A stretch of 64,000 nucleotides of DNA from Acetobacteraceae bacterium ESL0709 (GTDB taxonomy: Bacteria > Pseudomonadota > Alphaproteobacteria > Acetobacterales > Acetobacteraceae). Below the pieces are notes generated by a model. That model did not search any database. It saw only the letters and a list, made by a program, of their open reading frames with translations, and had not been told where the DNA came from. Positions 45,440-54,278 of the stretch are shown piece by piece. The stretch is taken from contig JAQTIA010000003.1 in NCBI GenBank assembly GCA_029433415.1, forward strand, positions 1,206,501 to 1,270,500, written 5' to 3'. The position numbers were made by a program, and so were the translations under genes. Position 1 is the first letter of the stretch; each line of letters opens with the position of its first letter.

Positions 45440-46111
45440 CTAATCTTTCTTGCGTACGACAGATTGCCCTTCAGCCACCTGCAACAAGGCAGCCACGTCA
45501 GGATGATTATCATCAAGGGCGTAATTGTAAGCTGTGCGCCCCTTTTTATCCCTGAGAAAGGGATTCGCTCCCATATCAAGCAGCGCACGAACAAACTCAC
45601 CCCTGCCGAATCCGGCAGCCATCATAAGGAGTGTCGTCCCGTCTTCGTGGCTCTGCGCGTTCAGCGAACAGCCAGCCTTTATCAGCCGCTCGAGAATCTC
45701 GACATTTCCGCCAAAAGCCACCCCGGAAAGATCACGCCCCGCCTTATGCCCTGCAACACAATCACTCGCTCCATGATCAAGAAGAAAATTGACTGTCTCA
45801 AGATGTGATCCAGCAGCAGCCAATCCCAAAAGCGTTTCATGATGTTCATCATCGTGAGCGTCGGGGCTGAAACCCTGTGCCAGAAAAGCAGCCAGGACAC
45901 TATTCAGCCCGTCCATCGCCGCCGTAAAATAAAGATCTTTCCACTGCTCAACACTTAATGTCACTTCTTTCAACGCAGGCTTCTGGGTAGGCAAAGATGC
46001 TACATGGCCCTGCGACTCTGCCTGCGCAAAAACCGGTAGTGCAATCAGGCCAGAGAACGTCAGCATCCTGCCACACAGCCACAAACCAGAAAAACGCGAA
46101 AATTCAGACAT
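45440..46111 (-). CDS. Exported ankyrin-repeat protein (second of katA cluster)
   Basis: 223 residues from ATG 46111 (GTG 46123 also possible). Signal sequence (LCGRMLTFSGLIALPVFAQA), VEQWKDLYFTAAMDGLNSVLAAFLAQGFSPDA, then ankyrin repeats (ETLLGLAAAGSHLETVNFLLDHGAS, GRDLSGVAFGGNVEILERLIKAGC, GTTLLMMAAGFGRGEFVRALLDMGANP, GRTAYNYALDDNH). The cysteine pair HGASDC ... KAGC has the same 30-residue offset as its two paralogues. Separated from the GIY-YIG gene upstream by ~150 bases. Confidence 0.85.
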   Translation of the reverse strand: MSEFSRFSGLWLCGRMLTFSGLIALPVFAQAESQGHVASLPTQKPALKEVTLSVEQWKDLYFTAAMDGLNSVLAAFLAQGFSPDAHDDEHHETLLGLAAAGSHLETVNFLLDHGASDCVAGHKAGRDLSGVAFGGNVEILERLIKAGCSLNAQSHEDGTTLLMMAAGFGRGEFVRALLDMGANPFLRDKKGRTAYNYALDDNHPDVAALLQVAEGQSVVRKKD

Positions 46112-46264
46112 CGGCAGAAACACCCGTCACAAACATAATCGGCTACACTATAGCATAATAAAAATAGTTCCGCCTTCGTATCGTGGATTTTCGGGCTGAC
46201 ACCGAGGACGCAAAGACGTTGAGCCCTTCAAATATTTGTCAAAATCACGTGACCCAATAAAGCC

Positions 46265-46933
46265 TTATTCTCCTCCTTGCTCCATTTCTTCACGCAATTC
46301 AAGAAGGGTCTTACCTTGATATTTCCAATAACGGGGTCCCTGGTAGGCGCCTCCCACGGCACCCGTCCGACTGCTAATTTCGCAGGCAGCGGCACTCAGA
46401 CTTGTAACCTTACCCTCAAACTCTATTCTCCGGTCATCGACAACAACACAAGTGATGGCAGAATCATATAACCATTCAAGGGTGGTCCCAGGCACAATAT
46501 CCACCATCCTGAAGTTAAAAACAGAAGCTCGTCTGTTCTCAGACTTCAAGGCAATTATGTCTCTTTCATCCTGCGCACCTGCATCTTCATCAATAAAAAT
46601 CTCTTCTCCAGACAGTAAATTTATAACCGCTTTGACACGCTCTGGATCTATACGAAAAAATTCGCGTTTCTCATTAACCCTGTGATCACCAAACGCCATA
46701 TGAAGGGCAGATTCCACTTTCGCACAATCCCGAACCTGTTTAGCGCACACGCACTCAAAAGGAACCGGCACACCCGTCGTATGAAGCGCCTTCATTCTGC
46801 TAGGAAGATCACTGGCTGTAATGCCTATTTTTACCAATCCAGGCATCACAGGATTAATAAGCACATATATGATACCGTTATTTATATGATCCTCTGGCGG
46901 TACCATAGTCAGAGCTACAGTCTGTCTTTCCAT
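46265..46933 (-). CDS. GIY-YIG-type nuclease domain protein with DUF4357-like tail
   Basis: 222 residues. The N-terminal domain resembles the T5orf172/MUG113 branch of GIY-YIG: GIIYVLINPVMPGLVKIGIT, SRMKALHTTGVPVPFECV, KVESALHMAFGDHRVNEKREFF (the Arg and Glu expected of the fold are present). The C-terminal part (RIEFEGKVTSLSAAACEISSRTGAV...GPRYWKYQGKTL) looks like DUF4357. No signal peptide, so cytosolic, unlike the exported ankyrin proteins on both sides. This makes it a probable insertion into the katA-ankyrin cluster. Function not established. Confidence 0.75.
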   Translation of the reverse strand: MERQTVALTMVPPEDHINNGIIYVLINPVMPGLVKIGITASDLPSRMKALHTTGVPVPFECVCAKQVRDCAKVESALHMAFGDHRVNEKREFFRIDPERVKAVINLLSGEEIFIDEDAGAQDERDIIALKSENRRASVFNFRMVDIVPGTTLEWLYDSAITCVVVDDRRIEFEGKVTSLSAAACEISSRTGAVGGAYQGPRYWKYQGKTLLELREEMEQGGE

Positions 46934-46976
46934 CCTTAAACACGCCTACCTTACTATCTTAACCAAGGCGCCCTCT

Positions 46977-47591
46977 TTAATGACGTTCAAGCTTCTTCGC
47001 TTGGGCTTCCTTCAAAATTGCGATAGTGTCCTTGCTGTCCTGCGCCTCGGCCAAGGCAGAAGCAGTCTGCCCCTCCGCATCCTGCACAAGGGGATCCGCC
47101 CCCAGATCAAGCAGGACCTTGACTGTCTCATTGCGGCCGAATATGGCCGCCATCATCAAGGCCGTCTGCCCTGCATAATTCTGCATATCGACCGGGCACC
47201 CCGCTTTGACAAGGCGGCTGACGATAGCGCTTTCTCCCTTGAACGCTGCCGCCATCAAAGCTGTGTTACCCACACGGTCTTTTGCACAGGCTTCTGCCCC
47301 GTGGGAAAGAAGCAGCTCAACAGTCTCTGGATGGTTATTAAAAGCCGCCAGCATAAGGGGGGTATACCCTTTTTCACCTACAACATTAGGCGCAAAGCCC
47401 TGTCTGATCAGGCCTTCGAGAATATCATTACGCCCCTGCCTTGCGGCATCAAGGTAGACATCGCGCAGATGCTCACGCGTATAGGTGGCCTTGCTTTTTA
47501 CAGTCGAAGCGGACACTTCCTGTGAAGCAGCAAAAGACAGGGACGGTACAGCTACCAAAAGGGCACCCAAAAACGAGATTTTACGGATCAT
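46977..47591 (-). CDS. Exported ankyrin-repeat protein (first, next to catalase)
   Basis: 204 residues from ATG 47591 (MIRKISFLG), which has AGGAAAG at 9 bases. The signal peptide ends PSLSFAAS. REHLRDVYLDAARQGRNDILEGLIRQGFAPNV leads into regular ankyrin repeats (GYTPLMLAAFNNHPETVELLLSHGAEAC, GNTALMAAAFKGESAIVSRLVKAGC, GQTALMMAAIFGRNETVKVLLDLGADP, GQTASALAEAQDSK). It carries the cysteine pair HGAEAC / KAGC. Lies ~90 bases downstream of the catalase on the same strand, like ankB behind katB in Pseudomonas. Confidence 0.87.
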   Translation of the reverse strand: MIRKISFLGALLVAVPSLSFAASQEVSASTVKSKATYTREHLRDVYLDAARQGRNDILEGLIRQGFAPNVVGEKGYTPLMLAAFNNHPETVELLLSHGAEACAKDRVGNTALMAAAFKGESAIVSRLVKAGCPVDMQNYAGQTALMMAAIFGRNETVKVLLDLGADPLVQDAEGQTASALAEAQDSKDTIAILKEAQAKKLERH

Positions 47592-47678
47592 AATTACTGC
47601 TTTCCTGAAACTGACAATGTGAAACAAGGAAGTCCTCCCTCTCCGTAATAGGGAAGGAGGAGCTGATTATTCCCCAGT

Positions 47679-49286
47679 CTACTGGACTTGTGTGTCAGAA
47701 ATATGATCCGCTGCCTTGGCCACTTCAGTGACATCCAAATTCAGGGCCTTGGCGAGACGTTCACCATAGGTCTTATCGGCACGATAAATGTAAGAGGCAA
47801 AACGCAGCTGAGTCTCATGGCTTTTGATCATTTTCATGTCACTTGCCATATTATAAACGACTTCCTCCTGCTCATATGGTGAGAAATGGCGATAAACTTG
47901 CCCCGCCTGAGTAAAATCATCCGTTGGATGAACAGCCTGTTTCAGCACAACACCTGAAACCTGATAGCGGCTCAAATTGCGCAGATCAGTCTGTGGTGCC
48001 TCAGAACGCACAATGCCTTTACCTGGGTTCGTCTCATCAACTGAAGCACCCGGATCATCATAACGGCTGGTTGGCTGGTAATTCACATGTCCCTTACGGG
48101 GGCGGATGCTCATCACGCCATCTTGATGATCGTTCTGTACTTCAGGAACGGGGCGGTTAACAGGCAAGTCCTGATAATTGACTCCCAGACGATAACGCTG
48201 CGTATCAGAATAGGCAAAAAGCCTACCCTGCAACATTTTATCAGGAGAAGGTTCGATTCCAGGGACCATCACACCAGGAGAAAAGGCCGACTGTTCCGTG
48301 TCCTGAAAATAATTTTCGGGCATTCTGTTCAGAACCATCGTACCTATTTTCTGCTCAGGAACACCCATCCATTCCTTTGTATCATCAAAAGCATCATAAG
48401 GAAGGGCGGCAGCCTCTTGGGGAGTCAGAACCTGCACATAAAGATCCCATTTCGGAAAATCCCCTTTTCCAATCGCCTCATAGAGATCTTTCGTCGCATA
48501 ATTTGTATCTGCAGCATGAGTTGCCTTGAGGTCCATACCCTGCACACCTTGCAGACTGACCCAATGGAATTTCACAAAATGAGTTTCACCCTTGTCATTA
48601 ATGACACGGAAAGCATGCACGCCCTGCCCATCCATATGACGATAATTAATCGGCATGCCGTATTTGTCAGAATAGATATAGGTCAGCATATGGACTGACT
48701 CAGGAGCGTTGGAGAAAAAGTCGAACTGGTTATTCATATCCTGCATGTTCGTCACAGGATCAGGCTTGAGGGCATGCACAAAATCAGGAAACTTGATGGC
48801 ATCACGAATAAAGAAAACAGGAAGGTTGATTCCGACCAGGTCCCAGTTCCCCTCATCTGTATAAAATTTTGTCGCGAAACCACGCGGATCTCGCGCCGCT
48901 TCAGGCGAGCCACGATAATTCATCACAGTAGAGAATCGAACAAAAGTTGGTGTCTTCTTACCCGCCTTGAACAATCCAGCCTTGGAAAAAGCTGTAAAGT
49001 CGCCATTAGCTATAAAATAACCATGCGCCCCTACACCACGTGCATGCACCACGCGCTCAGGAATACGCTCACGGTCAAAATGAGCGAGTTTTTCGATCAG
49101 TGCAAAATCCTCCAGCACCACGGGACCATCCTGACCCGCAGTTTTTGAGTTCTGGTTATCAATTGTCACAGCACCTGAATCCTGGCGCATCAAAGGCGGT
49201 TTGACTGATGATGGCGCTGCGGTCTCCGCCAGCGCGGTCGACATCAGAAAAGGCAAGGAAAACAGGGTTACAAAACTCTTTTTCAT
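47679..49286 (-). CDS. katA: Periplasmic haem catalase
   Basis: Monofunctional catalase removing hydrogen peroxide. 535 residues, with a Sec signal peptide (MKKSFVTLFSLPFLMSTALA) that sends it to the periplasm. ATG 49286 has GGAGAGA. Catalytic His81 lies in RIPERVVHARGVGAHGYF, and the proximal haem ligand Tyr359 in RLFAYSDTQRYRLG (with Arg355). PPGIEPSPDK-like VPGIEPSPDKMLQGR is present. The segment GNWDLVGINLPVFFIRD has Ile153 where the usual motif GNNTP has its first, distal-haem Asn (human N148). The first ankyrin gene follows. Symbol by family; katB is equally defensible. Confidence 0.93.
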   Translation of the reverse strand: MKKSFVTLFSLPFLMSTALAETAAPSSVKPPLMRQDSGAVTIDNQNSKTAGQDGPVVLEDFALIEKLAHFDRERIPERVVHARGVGAHGYFIANGDFTAFSKAGLFKAGKKTPTFVRFSTVMNYRGSPEAARDPRGFATKFYTDEGNWDLVGINLPVFFIRDAIKFPDFVHALKPDPVTNMQDMNNQFDFFSNAPESVHMLTYIYSDKYGMPINYRHMDGQGVHAFRVINDKGETHFVKFHWVSLQGVQGMDLKATHAADTNYATKDLYEAIGKGDFPKWDLYVQVLTPQEAAALPYDAFDDTKEWMGVPEQKIGTMVLNRMPENYFQDTEQSAFSPGVMVPGIEPSPDKMLQGRLFAYSDTQRYRLGVNYQDLPVNRPVPEVQNDHQDGVMSIRPRKGHVNYQPTSRYDDPGASVDETNPGKGIVRSEAPQTDLRNLSRYQVSGVVLKQAVHPTDDFTQAGQVYRHFSPYEQEEVVYNMASDMKMIKSHETQLRFASYIYRADKTYGERLAKALNLDVTEVAKAADHISDTQVQ

Positions 49287-49561
49287 GAGTGTCTCTCCAC
49301 GAAGTTTATTAGATCATCCATGATGCTAGCTTATTGTCAGGTCCTATTGGAAAATGGAATTTCCTGCCTTTATGAAAGGTATATCCTATAACTTTTGACT
49401 ATATAAAAAGATAAATTAATAAATCATCAAAACATGAAGCCTGGAAAGCTCGCAGAAAAAATAAAAAAACATATTTTTCCCTCTTGCCAGTTTTTCCAGA
49501 GCCTGTTAGATGAACGCCACCCCATAGAGGGATGCTCTCTCGGAAGAAGAGGCATTACAAA
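49287..49561. other. katA upstream region
   Basis: 275 bases between katA and tRNA-Asp, AT-rich. It must hold the katA promoter. No OxyR or Fur site that I could recognise with confidence. Confidence 0.4.
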
Positions 49562-49638
<77 letters not shown>

Positions 49639-49841
49639 CTCACTATAGTGGCAGTAATTACTTTCCCCAATTTATGATAAACGAACGGTCTTTCCTGTTT
49701 TTTTCTCACTTATGGTCGGGATCCTCGTTACCCGCTCATTCTGATACCCAAACGGCAAAATGATGTTTTTCAGAGCCACTATCACAGAAAATTTCAAAAA
49801 CTTCTTGCATCTGAAACCTTCCTCAACGACATGTCACGACT

Positions 49842-50483
49842 ATGTCCTACGCTGTCAAAGAACTCTTCGCCACCCTGCAAGGGGAAGGCGCCCATACGGG
49901 CCGTGCTGCAATTTTCTGTCGCTTTTCAGGGTGTAACCTCTGGTCCGGACGCGAAGAAGATCGCGCTCGGGCAGCATGCTCGTTTTGCGACACTGATTTT
50001 GTTGGCACTGACGGCACAGGAGGCGGACGCTTTGATGGTGCCGAATCACTGGCACAGGCTATAACGCGCTGCTGGCAGCAGTACTCCTCTGACTATGACA
50101 ACCGCTATGTCGTCTTTACTGGTGGAGAACCTCTTCTACAGCTCGACATCCCCCTTATCCGGGCCATGAAGACACAGGGTTTCACCATTGCTGTTGAAAC
50201 GAACGGCACGATCAAGGTTCCCCATGGCATAGACTGGATTTGCGTCAGCCCAAAACCCGGTCTGCCCCTGCTCCAGACAGAGGGTTCGGAATTGAAGCTG
50301 GTTTATCCCCAAAAAAACCTGCCGCCCTCCCTTTTTGAACACATGAATTTCGACCATTTCTGGCTTCAGCCTAAAGACAGTCCCCAACAAACTGAGGCAA
50401 TCGCTCAGGCTGTCCACTATTGTCAGGTGCATCCCCAATGGCGCCTCAGCCTGCAGACCCATAAACTGATTGGCATCCCATGA
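49842..50483 (+). CDS. queE: 7-carboxy-7-deazaguanine synthase
   Basis: Radical SAM enzyme that contracts 6-carboxytetrahydropterin to 7-carboxy-7-deazaguanine in queuosine precursor synthesis. 213 residues. The iron-sulfur motif has the QueE-type spacing C31-x14-C46-x2-C49 (SGCNLWSG ... [10 protein letters not shown]). [10 protein letters not shown] and VETNGTI are also typical. Overlaps queC by 4 bases. Confidence 0.94.
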   Translation: MSYAVKELFATLQGEGAHTGRAAIFCRFSGCNLWSGREEDRARAACSFCDTDFVGTDGTGGGRFDGAESLAQAITRCWQQYSSDYDNRYVVFTGGEPLLQLDIPLIRAMKTQGFTIAVETNGTIKVPHGIDWICVSPKPGLPLLQTEGSELKLVYPQKNLPPSLFEHMNFDHFWLQPKDSPQQTEAIAQAVHYCQVHPQWRLSLQTHKLIGIP

Positions 50484-51193
50484 CACCGACATCACTGAAC
50501 AGAAAAGCCCTCATCCTCTTCTCGGGAGGGCAGGATTCAGCAAGCTGCCTCGCATGGGCACTGACACGTTTTGAACATGTTGAGACCGTAGGTTACGCTT
50601 ATGGTCAACGTCACGCCATTGAGCTGGAATGTCGCGAGACCCTGCGTCGTAAAATCAGCCAGCTCCTCCCCGATGGCGTCCGGAAACTCGGTGACGACCA
50701 CACGATTGATCTTGCCAGCCTCGGGACGCTCTCTGAAACCTCCCTCACACGCGAAACCGAAATCAGTCTGAACGAAAATGGTCTGCCTTCCACTTTCGTA
50801 CCAGGACGCAATCTTATTTTTCTTACCTATGCAGCTGCCCTGGCTTACAGACGCGGCATTAAGCATATCGTCACAGGCGTTTGCGAGACTGATTATTCTG
50901 GCTACCCAGACTGCCGCGACGATACCATCAAGGCCTTGCAGGTGGCCCTGAATTTGGGGATGGAGCAGCGATTTGTACTGCACACCCCTCTTATGTGGCT
51001 GGACAAGGCACAGACATGGCGACTTTGTGATGAGATCGGCGGGGCAAGACTGGTAGAAATTATCCGTCGCGACAGTCATTCATGCTATAAAGGAGACCGC
51101 ACCCATAAGCACGACTGGGGTTACGGCTGCGGCAACTGCCCAGCCTGCCAGTTACGCGCAGAAGGGTGGCGTCGTTATCAGGAGAGCTTATGA
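50480..51193 (+). CDS. queC: 7-cyano-7-deazaguanine synthase
   Basis: Makes preQ0 from carboxy-deazaguanine and ammonia with ATP. 237 residues: PP-loop [14 protein letters not shown], then [40 protein letters not shown] and the zinc-binding C-terminus with four cysteines (SCYKGD ... GCGNCPAC). Middle gene of a three-gene operon, overlapping both neighbours. Confidence 0.95.
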   Translation: MTPTSLNRKALILFSGGQDSASCLAWALTRFEHVETVGYAYGQRHAIELECRETLRRKISQLLPDGVRKLGDDHTIDLASLGTLSETSLTRETEISLNENGLPSTFVPGRNLIFLTYAAALAYRRGIKHIVTGVCETDYSGYPDCRDDTIKALQVALNLGMEQRFVLHTPLMWLDKAQTWRLCDEIGGARLVEIIRRDSHSCYKGDRTHKHDWGYGCGNCPACQLRAEGWRRYQESL

Positions 51194-51744
51194 CTGCCAT
51201 ACTCTGCCCCGAACTCGTTTTTACGCGGCGTTTCAGCATGGCGCATCGCCTGATTTCCGGCTGTAGTGAACGTTGTGCCACACCGCATGGTCATAATGAA
51301 TATGTCACTGTCACCCTTGGCACCGGAAGAAACAACACCCATCAGCGTCTCGATGGCCATGCCAATATGCTTCTGCCTTTCGCCGAGGCCAAAGGCCGCT
51401 GGCACCGTTTTATTGACGGGCGCATTGATCATGCCTTCCAGCTCTCTGATTCTGATCCTCTTCTGAACTGGTTCAAAGACCATGAACCACACAGGCTTGG
51501 GCATATCATCGTCACACCAGGTGACCCCACGACAGAGATCATGGCCGCTTTGTTGATGGCAAAATTAAATGCTTTTCTGCATGAGCAAGGTGATCTTCTC
51601 TCCCTGCAAACACTTGAATTGCGTGAAACACCCACAAACGCCGTCCGTCTCGCAGGAGATCCTCTTGCCTATCTTCCCGGTCACGATCCTTCAGCAAAAA
51701 GCCATTGGTGGAACCGGGCAGATGACACAATTTCAGATCTCTGA
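51190..51744 (+). CDS. queD: 6-carboxy-5,6,7,8-tetrahydropterin synthase
   Basis: Converts dihydroneopterin triphosphate to 6-carboxytetrahydropterin. Start ATG 51190 overlaps the queC stop; upstream extension into queC is a shadow. 184 residues. Zinc histidines and the active-site Cys fit: [23 protein letters not shown], and [13 protein letters not shown] near the end. It is a longer QueD form with an added C-terminal tail. Its substrate comes from FolE, encoded at 55.8 kb. Confidence 0.9.
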   Translation: MTAILCPELVFTRRFSMAHRLISGCSERCATPHGHNEYVTVTLGTGRNNTHQRLDGHANMLLPFAEAKGRWHRFIDGRIDHAFQLSDSDPLLNWFKDHEPHRLGHIIVTPGDPTTEIMAALLMAKLNAFLHEQGDLLSLQTLELRETPTNAVRLAGDPLAYLPGHDPSAKSHWWNRADDTISDL

Positions 51745-51802
51745 TTTTTTCTGTATCTAAAGAAGGCGGCTAACGCCTCCTCCACTATAGAAACCGCACT
51801 TT

Positions 51803-52753
51803 TTATAACGTAACGATCACCTTCATGGATTGCGGATCCAGCGACGCTTTCTGTCCGTCTTGAACATGTTCCAAGTCATAGTGAGCCGTCAGAGGTCGAG
51901 TATCAGTATAACGGAAAACGCCCGTCAAGTTTATTTTGCGTACCTGAATGCTAGACACAGGTAACGTCATTTCATCCCCGCCCATACCGACCAACACAAC
52001 ATAACCGGCCTAACCGGCCCCACGAACAGCGTGAATGCCGCTCTGGACGACTTTCGCAGTACCCTAACAGTCAATAAAGGCATCAACGCCCAGATCGGCG
52101 ACACTTTCCTTTACGGGATCGATCGCTCTCGTCGCGCCATATTTCATGATTTTTGCACGACGTTCCGGCTGAATATCAGAAACAATAATCTCCGCGGCTC
52201 CAAAAGCACGCGCCGCCTGTACTGTCAGTGTTCCGATAGGACCCGCACCAGCAATCAACACACATGATCCCGGCACTATATGGACTTTGCGGCACGCCCA
52301 GAGCTCCACGGAAAGAGGTTCAAGCAGGGCGCCTTCATCATCAGATACCTTGTCAGAAATCGGATGGGCAAAAAAATCCTGAATGGTCACATATTGCTGG
52401 AAAGCACCATCAATGGGTGGCGTCGCATAAAACTCCATATGCGGGCAAAGATTATAACGCCCGGCCCTGCATTGGGCACACTTCCCGCAAGGACGCTGAG
52501 GTTCGATCGCCACGCGCTGGCCCAGCCGACTTCCCGGCACGTTACACCCTACACCGACAATCCGGCCTGAAACCTCATGACCCAGCACCAGAGGCGTCCT
52601 GACGATAAAATCGCCAATCCACCCATGCTGGTAATAATGAACGTCTGAACTGCAGACACTGACCTTGATAAGCACCTGGTCACCATCCGGTACAGGAACG
52701 GGACGCTCTTCAAGCCTGATCTGTTTAGGCCCGATAATGACAGAAACCCTCAT
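51803..52753 (-). pseudogene. Zinc-dependent polyol (sorbitol/xylitol-type) dehydrogenase pseudogene
   Basis: Medium-chain alcohol dehydrogenase remnant. From ATG 52753 the N-terminal 230 residues are intact: GHEVSGRIVGVG, structural zinc cysteines CGKCAQCRAGRYNLC, ALLEPLSVELW and the nucleotide fold AGAGPIGTLTVQAARAFGA. Then two in-frame TAG codons occur (52064-52066 and 52010-52012). The second lies in a 9-bp imperfect tandem repeat (GCCGGTTAG GCCGGTTAT). The C-terminus resumes in the same frame (VLVGMGGDEMTLPVSS) but lacks about 20 residues of the family's catalytic domain end before SMKVIVTL. Nonfunctional as full-length enzyme. Confidence 0.88.
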
Positions 52754-52852
52754 CTTTGAAGGAATAGCTTCACATGCTTTAAACGTATATATCCTGCCCT
52801 TCGCACAAAAAAAGAATAACATCACGCATTTTTGCGAATTACCAGGCCAAAC

Positions 52853-54235
52853 CTACACTTCCAGTGAATGAACGTATTGTTGCAGCTCCTCATGATGAAG
52901 CAATTTGACATTCGTAGACGACGCCAGCTGACGCGCTGACCGCGTATAATCAGCATTACTCACAACAACCGCATAATTTGCCACATAATGAGATCTTGCT
53001 GCATTGACTTCCTGCACTGCCTTGTTGCCGACTGGCTGAGCATATAACTTGCACTGAATAACCAGCCTGATATTATTCTTGCTGGCAACGACGTCCGCCC
53101 CTTGATCACCACTGGCGACAGTAGTCTGTGCCTCCCACCCAACTCTGCGCAATAATTTCGCACAAAATTCTTCATAATCATGTGGAGACATATTAGGATG
53201 ATAAGCATCCGATCCCGTGACAAGAGACTCTTCTTCCTCTAATGAGGAAGGTTCATAATATATGGAGGCGTGAATTATCTGCTCATCCACGTAGTCCTCC
53301 AAAAAATAAAAGTATTCAATTAGATTATTATCGCACAATAATGGTTTTATTCGACTATTTATAAAATATTCAATCTCTTTGTCCCAATATTTATACACAT
53401 TTGACCCATAATCATCCTTATATAACAACTGCTTTCTTTTAATATATAAGATTTTTGCCTGATTTTGTATCTCTTCAAAACAAAGTCTTTTAGCTTTTCT
53501 GATCCTTAGACGTCTCATAACTGGTTTAACAATTACTTTATAGACAAAGAGATAAAGAAGCAGGAATGCTATGATCAGCAGGATTATATAACCAGGTCCC
53601 CAGTCTGATTGTTCTTGTCTTGTTTCTGTCTTGCCCTGATCAGGCCCCAGCCTGGACTCATTACTGGCAGTCGGAGCAGCTGGTTGTGCGACCGGTTCCT
53701 GCACAGCTTCTACTTCGAATGGCACAGGAAATCCCGCCACATGATTCACTGTGACATAATTCAAAACCGCTGAAATAGCCGGAGTTGTTCCCTGCAAGGA
53801 TAACGGTGTGCCACGCTCACCCACATAAATAAAAGCTTCTTTCTGTGACGTCAGCCTGTGAATAAAATCTTTAAGAGAATTCGACCCAATAACAGACTGA
53901 TAAGTCAGACTCTGAGCGTTTGATAACGTCACTATTTTCTGCAAAATAAGTGAAGTATCATCTATAGAAAGCGTCGCTATATCAGAGTTCTGGCCAATAT
54001 CATCAGCAGGACAATTCAATCTTATGATAGGAGACCGACCTGCCTTTAAAATCAGGGAGAGAACGAGGCCATTCTCATGCCCCTTAATCTCAAAACTCTG
54101 GTCAGAGTCGTTAAATTCGCTACGCCATAAATCCGAAACATTTAATGTTCCTGCATAGGTAGCATAAAAAGGGCAGACAAACGCCCCTATGACCAATACA
54201 ATCCTGATAAATAACAAGATCATTATGCAAACCAT
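52853..54235 (-). CDS. Membrane-anchored Mrr-type restriction endonuclease-like protein
   Basis: 460 residues from ATG 54235. An N-terminal hydrophobic helix (5-21), a ~185-residue segment likely in the periplasm ending in a Pro/Ala/Gln linker, a second helix (216-236), then basic and coiled cytosolic sequence. A C-terminal Mrr_cat domain completes it: YEEFCAKLLRRVGWEA, GDQGADVVA (catalytic Asp381) and RLVIQCKLY (Q394-x-K396 of the D...QxK site). The part around 53260-53480 is more AT-rich than neighbouring genes. The frame is open upstream into the lysR gene, but that piece is a shadow. No methyltransferase nearby. Function unknown; foreign-DNA nuclease or DNA-sensing are possibilities. Confidence 0.78.
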   Translation of the reverse strand: MVCIMILLFIRIVLVIGAFVCPFYATYAGTLNVSDLWRSEFNDSDQSFEIKGHENGLVLSLILKAGRSPIIRLNCPADDIGQNSDIATLSIDDTSLILQKIVTLSNAQSLTYQSVIGSNSLKDFIHRLTSQKEAFIYVGERGTPLSLQGTTPAISAVLNYVTVNHVAGFPVPFEVEAVQEPVAQPAAPTASNESRLGPDQGKTETRQEQSDWGPGYIILLIIAFLLLYLFVYKVIVKPVMRRLRIRKAKRLCFEEIQNQAKILYIKRKQLLYKDDYGSNVYKYWDKEIEYFINSRIKPLLCDNNLIEYFYFLEDYVDEQIIHASIYYEPSSLEEEESLVTGSDAYHPNMSPHDYEEFCAKLLRRVGWEAQTTVASGDQGADVVASKNNIRLVIQCKLYAQPVGNKAVQEVNAARSHYVANYAVVVSNADYTRSARQLASSTNVKLLHHEELQQYVHSLEV

Positions 54236-54278
54236 CTGAACATTGACCGAGACATAATCTTCAGCAAGAAACAATAAA

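Noticed and set aside
48087-48698. 203-codon open frame on the plus strand
   Set aside because: Antisense to katA, His/Ile-rich shadow composition.
51764-51778. AGGCG/CGCCT hairpin after queD as a terminator
   Set aside because: Only 5 bp and no T-run follows; too weak to call.
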